Shown: positions 57,105 through 64,000 of the stretch, one piece after another
Numbering within the stretch: the stretch's first letter is position 1
Layout: the number at the start of each line of letters is the position of its first letter
Assembly (NCBI GenBank): GCA_907164885.2
Contig: OU015493.1
Location: forward strand, 61,515,668 to 61,579,667
Length of the DNA stretch: 64,000 nucleotides
Reading direction: 5' to 3'
DNA from: Dolomedes plantarius
Taxonomy: Eukaryota; Arthropoda; Arachnida; Araneae; Dolomedidae
Position numbers and translations under genes: made by a program
The notes under the pieces: model-generated
The model's input: the letters and a program-made list of their open reading frames with translations, nothing else
Told to the model about the DNA's origin: nothing
The model's database searches: none

Positions 57105-57645
57105 CACCTTCGTTTCTGTGCAATATTGAGATGCGCTAGAACCCTTTGTAATCTAGTGGATCTCGGGTGGTTTATCTAGAGAATAATTAAAGTACAGTTA
57201 TCTTTTCTAACAGTGGGGAGTTTGATTTACTAAGCAAACTTTATTTTATTATTAACATTTCCTAAAAGAAACGTGACGTATTCTGGCTACTTTGTTTGAA
57301 GCTTTTGAAACAGGCTCAGAATGGGAAAAACCATCTGATGGAATCAAATGTTTCACTTGCCTGCCACTCCGAGATAAGCGGCCCTTATCAATTGTCACAT
57401 TAAAAGCTGTTTTAGCTACTGCATTATGCGAAACAGAAATATTTTTGAGTTTCTTTAGCGCTTAAAAGATCTTGTTTCGGTTTACGTATCTCAATTTGTT
57501 CAATTATTAGGTACTACCAAACAAAAATCCACAATAATTGCAGTACTTATTGACACATTAAATTACCCATTATTTCATAAATTGCGAACAGATCGTTATT
57601 TCAGTATTGCATCGCTTTTTTATTAGTTTCTATTGTAGGAAAATG
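57105..57645. other. No gene recognised
   Basis: Unassigned spacer. Confidence 0.5.
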
Positions 57646-58059
57646 CATAGGCGTAGCATGATTCTAACTTTTTTTTTTTTTTTTTTTTTTTTTTGGGGGG
57701 GGGGGGGGGGTGACGAATTGAATTCAGTTAGGGTTCTCCTCAGCGCACTGACTGCCGAACGGTCCTTAAAATATGAAATATAATGATTTTTTTTTCAATT
57801 GAAAAACAATAGAATTGATGTTTGAGTAGTATTCAAAAGGTATACAACCAAAAAAATAAATGTAATATAAATAAAATGAGAAAAAAAATATAGTATTGAA
57901 TTTTTATTATGGGTCATATTATTGTTAAAAACTATGTTAAGCCTAAAGACATAATGGGAAACTTCAGTTTCAGTTTGAAAAAGCGGAGAAAAGCTTCTAT
58001 TAACGTTTTAATTTATTTCAAGTTAAGTTGGGGGGGGGGGGGGCGACGCTACGCCTTTG
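57646..58059. mobile_element. hAT-type MITE, family M, copy 2
   Basis: The ends CATAGGCGTAGCAT and CAAAGGCGTAGCGT (complement) and an interior sharing GAATTGAATTCAGTTAGGGT, TTGATGTTTGAGTAGTATTC and AACTATGTTAAG with the copy at 53428-53868. The flanking octamers do not match (ggaaaatg and aagctacg). Confidence 0.85.
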
Positions 58060-59658
58060 AAGCTACGTGTAAGTGAAAATGATTTGAGACGTTTTGTTTT
58101 TACCTAACAGTGCAAAATTCTGTAAAAATGATCATATTTTTTAGTATATTTTGCGTTATTTACTCTTATATTTAAAATTTATGATTGGAAGTTAAATTTT
58201 TATTAGTAATTATATGCTGTTTAGCTCTGCAATTTAATGATATTTATTTGCTTAACTTCTGTACTTAGAAATATATTTTAAAAAGTGACTATAATGAAAA
58301 GTGAACAAAAGCGACCTCTTTAGCGTTTACTTACTGCGGAACTATCAAAGCTGCAAAAAAATTTTCTCATTAGTTTAACAAACCTAAGTATGGGTACCAC
58401 TGAAGTAGATAGAAAAAAAATGTCTCGTGGAAATCGACGAGTTACCGTGTTCATTTTTTCTCCAAAAGCTTAGCCCCGCCACTTAGTGAGTTTACGTGGA
58501 ACCAATTCCAAGGCCATGTTTATTCAGAACACAATATGCATGGTGACTGAATAACAGCTATTTCTTGTGATTGAATATCACAAGTAAAGAATTAAAATAA
58601 TTTTTTTCTGAGGAAGGGGTGGGATTCTATTATCATTTTTGATTTCTGTTGTGAATTTTCAGAAGAATTTTACTTTTTACTTTCAAGTCTAACATAGCAA
58701 TGCCAAGTAAATAAAATTTTTCTGAAATTAGTTTTCCGCATTCAAAAGATTTCTATTATAGTGGACAGATTGGCAGTAATGAAATTCGAAACAAAGTCCA
58801 CTTATGTCATAGCGGTTTGACCTTAATGATGAATACGGAATAAAATATACGTAGATAAAAATGTCTATAACTTGGTACCTTGGACATGTAATTACGAAAT
58901 TTGTTTCATTCTGTTTCTACTTCTTTCTCAGGTTCCATAATCTTTCAAATGCAATGTTTGCTGTTTCAGCTTTACATAATTACAGCCTAGCAAAGAGTTT
59001 TGACATTATATTCAGATAAAATCACAAATAATTATACAGGTAAAGTAATTAAATGTTCATACAAATAAAGTCAGTTAAAGCGTTAAGAGAGTTATATTTA
59101 ATTTTTATCGAAACAAAATGGCACGGACTAAAATATTGAAAAAAAACAAGATATGATATCGAAAAAATTTAGAAATATTTTTCACCTTTCATTTACTGAA
59201 CACCCTACTAAGTCTGTGGCATTTAATGTAGTTCATGGGGTATTTAATAACTTATAAAATTACCTTTTGAAGACAGACATGGGAATTTTTTTTCATACGG
59301 AGGAATTCAGAGTTGAAGCAAACAGTTCCAAATTCACACACATACACTCACACATAGAGAATAATAACTTTCAGGTCATTTCTCTAGCGAGCCATCGAAT
59401 TTCTCTCTCAAAATAGAAATCGAATTTCATTTTAGCAGATTTCATTCGCTGATCTAAAAAAAAAAAATAATAACTGGTCATCAGCTGTCTATTTCTTTCT
59501 GATATCGCAGGTGGTAATGGATGTGGTTCAAAAGGTCATCAAAATATCATCAATCGCTTTGATATGTGATAGTTCTGTTTTTTTAATTTATTAGTTTTAT
59601 GATGTCTGACGTTCTGGAGTTGCCACATCAAATGCAGAAAATTCTGTGGTCTCTAATC
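58060..59658. other. No gene recognised
   Basis: About 1.6 kb of AT-rich DNA without coding frames or paired repeats that I could see. Confidence 0.5.
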
Positions 59659-59807
59659 CAGTGGCGCACTCAGGGGGGGGGGAGGCAAGGGGCCCTCCCC
59701 CAAAAAAGAAATAGAAACTGCATTATGAATATTGATTTTGCATTATAAATATTTTTATCCATTCATCTCGCCCCCCCCCCCAAGAAAAAATCCTGGGTGC
59801 GCCACTG
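59659..59807. mobile_element. hAT-type MITE (149 bp)
   Basis: The ends CAGTGGCGCACTCAGG and CAGTGGCGCACCCAGG (complement) are flanked by ctctaatc (59651-59658) and ctctcatc (59808-59815), 7 of 8 identical. The interior has G and C runs and can fold back over most of its length. Confidence 0.9.
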
Positions 59808-59876
59808 CTCTCATCTCGAGCATTCAATCGAGACCTTTGATGCAACGGTCAATTTAAAGTTGTGTTTAGTTATGTT

Positions 59877-60403
59877 TTCGCTGGTTAAGTAGTAGCCATA
59901 TTATATTCGCTCAGCTTAATGCAAAATATGGAGAAAACTTTTCCAGTGAATGTCGACTTGGATTTAAAGATTTTTTCAAAAAAATTGTACTCCGTAATAG
60001 AGAAAGAAATTATTTATTCGGGTATATTTTTCCTTCTTTAAACGAAACGCAAATAATATTTTTTTAATTTGAACTTCTCGGGAGAAAAAATGTGGTATTA
60101 CTGTGTTTCAGACGCAAATAATTTCCTTTAGGAGACGAAATTAATAAATAAGATAATAAAATAAATAAGAAAAATTAATAAATAAGATAATCAAATAGAT
60201 AAGATAAATTAATAAATAAGAATTCTAAAATAAATAAGATAGCCGAGTTTTAATAAACTATATCGCTCTCTATTACGCAGTGCAATTTAAAACTAAAGTG
60301 TTTTAATTCAAGTCGATACTTTTTGGAAGCATTTTCTCCGTAAGCTAACCTTGAGCTGAGCGAATCCAGTATGGCACTACCGAGCAGCTCTAAGTGCGTT
60401 ACC
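59877..60403. mobile_element. MITE family T, copy 2 (decayed)
   Basis: The left part GGTTAAGTAGTAGCCATATT...ATTCGCTCAGC...TATGGAGAAAAC and the right part ...CATTTTCTCCGTAAGC...TGAGCGAATCCAGTATGGC...GAGCAGCTC correspond to the two arms of the MITE at 45103-45699. No clear flanking duplication. Confidence 0.6.
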
Positions 60404-60512
60404 TGTCTAGCCTCAAATCTGCAGCAGACACTCATTACCATTGACGTAATTGTCTCAGGATTTGGTTAGGAAGAGGGGGGATTAACGTCTTCTTTACACT
60501 ACGCGATCCTAA

Positions 60513-60682
60513 AGACCTGTTCACGTAGAATCCGTCACCGTCAGCTTTACTGGTATTGAAATATATTTAACCAATTACAAACCTCCAAACGATTAGCCAC
60601 GAAATTGTTACGGTCTGTGACTGGTTTAAAATATGTCAATACGAGTAACGCTGCCGCTGACGGATTCTATGTGAACAGGCCC
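60513..60682. mobile_element. Harbinger-type MITE, family H, copy 3
   Basis: TAA on both sides (60510-60512 and 60683-60685). The ends AGACCTGTTCACGTAGAATC and GGGCCTGTTCACATAGAATC (complement). 170 bp, with an internal inverted pair around AACCAATTACA and TGTGACTGGTT. Confidence 0.88.
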
Positions 60683-60685
60683 TAA

Positions 60686-61107
60686 GGATCATATAAGTGA
60701 CATTTGTAATGTGGTTATTGACTCTGTGGTTTTAAAACATTTTAATTTAAAAAAATTAGATTTTCTTTTCTCGTTGAAAAATAAAATTAAAATCGAAGAA
60801 TTGGCAATTTAGGTGCAATACTCATCTGTTAATTTTACAGTAAAAAGGATTTTTTTATAAAAAAAAGTCCCATATTCATGACCTCTGCAGCCCTGGCCAT
60901 CTGTCTAGCAGTCTTGTAGAGCTTACTGCTCTTGTGGTAAGTGTCTAGACACGAGCATTTGGAAGTTGGTTTTAGGCTGCCCAGAGATGGGCAAATGGAG
61001 AGGCGCTCTTCAGTGATTCCGCCTTCGCGGCAGAACAAGTAGTCCGGACTCTAAAATACCAATTCCATGCAAATGTTTGAGCAAATAATCATGGCCGCCT
61101 AAGAGCC
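60686..61107. other. No gene recognised
   Basis: Unassigned spacer between two MITEs. A minus-strand frame at 60835-61038 shows no domain. Confidence 0.5.
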
Positions 61108-61110
61108 TAA

Positions 61111-61270
61111 GGACCTGTTCACACAGCACCCGTCAACGTCAGCGTTACTCGTATTAAGATATATTTAACCAGTGACAAACCTCCAAACGATTAGCAACGA
61201 AATTGTTAAGGCCTGTGATTGGTTTAAAATATGTCACGCTGACGCTTTCGGAATCTATCTGAACAGACCC
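61111..61270. mobile_element. Harbinger-type MITE, family H, copy 4
   Basis: TAA on both sides (61108-61110 and 61271-61273). The left end is GGACCTGTTCACACAGCACC. The right half lacks a few bases around the ATACGAGTAACG block compared with the other copies. 160 bp. Confidence 0.85.
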
Positions 61271-61273
61271 TAA

Positions 61274-62115
61274 AGCAGGTCACGTAGGTCTTCCGCTCTA
61301 GGATGGGGGCCTTCTGGTCCAAGAAGGCTCTCGTACTGATTACCTTTGTCCTGGGTGGTATGTGACTTTATAGAAAAAGTCTCTCGCAATAATTATGAAA
61401 AGTGTAGGTAAAAAGGGGTGGAACATGCAATTTCTATGATCATTATATTTCAGCGTAGTAATTATAATTTGTACCAATATGGTGTTTTTACGTGGTCTGA
61501 AGATAACTAAAGGGATCAGAAGTTCGAGAGAAGAATAGGAACTTTTGCGAAGTACAGAGACGCTGTCATAGAGGAAGAGGATAGGAGGAGTTTTAGCTTT
61601 AGCCACACTTCCTAGAGAAAAGAAACCCGTCAAAAAATATTATTCGAGTGAATAAATATTTAATACCATCAGAAATTCTGTTCTTTTCTTTTTTTTGGTT
61701 GTTGTTGTTGTTTAAAACTATCCACAAGAAATAGATTCTAATTGTGTGGTACATTAACGGCAGAAAACCGTTTTACGGCAGAAAACCTTTACAAATACAG
61801 ATTTTACCTTTAGAATTTTGCGGCAAAATAAAACTCTAGAAACTAGGCCGATTTTTTAAAGTTTATTGTAAAAGTGCATGAATAACGTCACGAAAAAGGG
61901 AAATGCAAATTTGGAATGACTTGATGAAATTCCCATGCTGGCAGGAACCGGTTTGCGGAATTAACATTTAGTGAAAAAATTCTAGATCACCTGCCACTAA
62001 AAAAGCAGAACCGCAGAAAGAGAGATTAAAAACAATGAGCAAGGATGATCTCTTCTGCCATCATTCTTCTCTCGAGCAAATTTCGAACACCTGTGTTACG
62101 AAATCTTTTAACACC
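61274..62115. other. No gene recognised
   Basis: A minus-strand frame of 97 codons at 61340-61633 shows no motif. Otherwise unassigned. Confidence 0.5.
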
Positions 62116-62118
62116 TTA

Positions 62119-62287
62119 GGGCCTGTTCACATAGAATCCGTTAGCTTCAGCGTTACTCGTATTGAAATATATTTAAGCAATCACAAACCTGCAAACGATT
62201 AGTCTTGAAATTGTTAAGGTCTGTGATTGGTTTAAAATATGTCAATATGAGTAACGTTGACGCAGACGGATTCTATGTGAACAAGCC
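62119..62287. mobile_element. Harbinger-type MITE, family H, copy 5
   Basis: TTA on both sides (62116-62118 and 62288-62290). The ends GGGCCTGTTCACATAGAATC and GGCTTGTTCACATAGAATCC (complement). 169 bp. Confidence 0.88.
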
Positions 62288-62290
62288 TTA

Positions 62291-62816
62291 TCGTTCACTT
62301 ATGGTAGACAGAAAGAAATTTTCCGACAAAAGGCTTCACGGTGGAAACAGTTTATCAAAATCTTACCTAATCCGAGTTTTACTCGAAATAAGTTAGCGAA
62401 AGAAGCGCGAAGTGTTAAACAAACCATCGCGTTCTTCTTCTTCTTTTTTTAATTTTTTTATTTACCAACTTATTGGAATCACCAAGACGAATAAGGAGGT
62501 AAAAACACTGCCAATATTCACCAAAATACCGGAAAACTTTTACTGTATAAATCGTGCGTATTTTTTTCTTTCTAGTTTTGCTATACTCAAAATTTTTTCT
62601 TTACTGTGGTCTGTGGTATTAAAAGAAATCAATTGCCTATAACTATTCTTTGAAAAGAAATACGGATTTCCAGTACTTTTTCATTACGTTTCATATCTTT
62701 TGTCATAAAGGTGGTACACCTGTTGATCCTCGCGGATCTTCAGTCTCCATGTTAAGCTACGGGGAAGTATGAATTATTCAAATAGAGCAAATGCCTATAT
62801 TTGATATATATATATA
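62291..62816. other. No gene recognised
   Basis: Unassigned AT-rich spacer ending in a short TA run next to the mariner end. Confidence 0.5.
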
Positions 62817-63078
62817 CAGAGGCTGTTCGCACATTTTTTAGACGATTTTGGTAAGCGGTAATAAAAAATCGTTTACTGCAAAATAAATAATTGCAATTGT
62901 ACTATGTTTTTAAAAGTCAAAATTATCATTTGCGGCTTGAAAGTTTTGTTTTTATTCAAAATGGCGTTTTTAACAAAGCAGTGGTTCGAAGGCTACATTT
63001 ATGCTCTTTCCGAAGAGAAATATGCATACTCCGTTATTCAAAAACGATGTGATAGTCATGGTTTTGTGATATCTAAAT
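62817..63078 (+). mobile_element. mariner-like transposon, truncated copy
   Basis: The left end CAGAGGCTGTTCGCACATTT, preceded by TA, and the following 260 bp match the copy at 20644 closely, including the transposase start MAFLTKQWFEGYIYALSEEK (62961 on). Similarity stops abruptly at about 63078, where an LTR-type sequence begins. Confidence 0.9.
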
Positions 63079-63081
63079 CGT

Positions 63082-63744
63082 TGTCATGTCGTTGACATCG
63101 GCACTCCTCTTATTCGACACAGCCGGTGGAATTGATGAGTTTTCCACATGTGTTGCAGGCACATCAAAAGGAACTCTAATGTGCAAAAGTCGCCAAATAA
63201 CCTTCTTTTCTTCTTCCCGCAGTCAGCACGTATGTTGCAGATCAGCGGCGGCATCCAATTAGATAACAATGAAGTATGTCCCGGGCCCAAATGGATTTCA
63301 GGTATTCTTGAAAGGGTCGGCACGGGCGGAAGTGACGCCCATCGGCCCCGGAAGTAAAGAAGATTCCAGCAATTTGTGGAGTCTTCTGAATTCTTCTGGA
63401 AAATTGGACAAAGTATAAAAGGACTCCCCTTCTTTGTATGGGGGACTTTTTAGCTCATCGACTTGTTAGACCGACAGCGCTGGAGTGCGTCGGGTCTGTG
63501 ACGGCGGAAAGCCTATTAATCTCTTGAGAGATTGCACGGGTTTGCTCTGAACAGAGACCGTGGATAATGATATTTGGCTTGTGTTAGCCAGGGAAATTAT
63601 TGTAATAAATTATGTTTTGTAAATATTAAGATTTAATAAAACCTTTTGTACAGTTGTAAACAAGTTTCCTTCTCGAATTATTCCGTTTCGTGTTTTAACT
63701 TGTTTCACTAAGTTTGTTTTGAGTCGCTATGGGTCACGTCTTCA
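63082..63744 (+). repeat. Probable 5' LTR of a retrotransposon
   Basis: TATAAAAGG at 63414 fits a promoter, and AATAAA occurs at 63604 and 63635. The sequence ends near TCTTCA at 63744. A tRNA-primer-site-like TGGTGGCATTTCCGG follows at 63749, then a leader. The 5' edge was set at the point where the mariner copy stops and is uncertain. Superfamily (perhaps Gypsy) cannot be shown without the interior. Confidence 0.5.
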
Positions 63745-64000
63745 TAGCTGGTGGCATTTCCGGTGTGATTATTCCGGAGTAAATCGGAATACGAGTCCAT
63801 GAAGGACAGTACGTCTGCAGTTCCAGAGGATCGAGAAGTGGAGTCTTCACTGATCGGGGAGCAGCACGGAGACTAGGATAGAAGCAAGACCGAGCAGCCT
63901 AAAAAGAGGACACCTTGGAGAGAAAGTCAATCAGCGGGTTGAGCTGGATGCAACGAATAAGAAGGTGAGTCCATTCGAAAATCTTTTTAGAGAGGTCTGA
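63745..64000 (+). other. Leader of the retrotransposon, running off the window
   Basis: Non-coding sequence after the primer-site-like motif. AAGGTGAGTCC near 63961 resembles a splice donor. No gag frame is visible before the edge. Confidence 0.4.

Overview
The window is AT-rich, repeat-packed eukaryotic DNA, most likely from an arthropod and probably a chelicerate such as a spider. That reading rests on the mix of elements: a BEL/Pao retroelement, several Tc1/mariner families, ZMYM-type and Charlie-type hATs, PIF/Harbinger with a MADF partner gene, Helitrons with a Pif1-like helicase, and many tRNA-derived SINEs. It is inference, since no species marker is visible. Only one plausible host gene is seen: an intronless DUF229 (sulfatase-like fold) membrane protein on the minus strand at 50915-52843. 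Almost everything else that can be explained is mobile DNA.

Layout. 1-4451: 3' part of a broken BEL/Pao element with its 3' LTR. 5119-5290: a SINE. 6880-7193: a Tigger-type MITE. 7492-11873: a 4.4 kb hAT carrying a dead Tc1. 13566-15088: two hAT-type elements, one holding a SINE. 16025-16445: a SINE interrupted by another SINE. 16761-19980: a hAT holding a short Helitron that holds a Tc1. 20244-23821: a hAT holding an inverted copy of that short Helitron, which holds a mariner; an LTR also lies inside. 26200-32540 (minus) and 33765-39174 (plus): two long RepHel Helitrons with their 5' ends facing each other; the minus copy contains a Tc1. 40989-44004: a hAT-type element with a Tc1 whose frame is open but whose first catalytic Asp is lost. 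44173-44823: a SINE with a palindromic MITE inside. 45103-49748: MITEs of several families, some nested. 53074-55326: a Tigger-like MITE split by a Harbinger element that itself contains a hAT MITE. 56707-62287: a SINE and more MITEs. 62817-64000: a truncated mariner abutting an LTR retroelement that leaves the window.

Target-site duplications allow many insertions to be ordered in time, and paralogous copies inside the window supply unoccupied sites for several of them. The two long Helitrons share frameshifts yet have unrelated flanks, so they seem to descend from an already broken parent. I see no CRISPR, no operon and no rRNA or functional tRNA gene. All boundaries were read by eye and may be off by a few bases.
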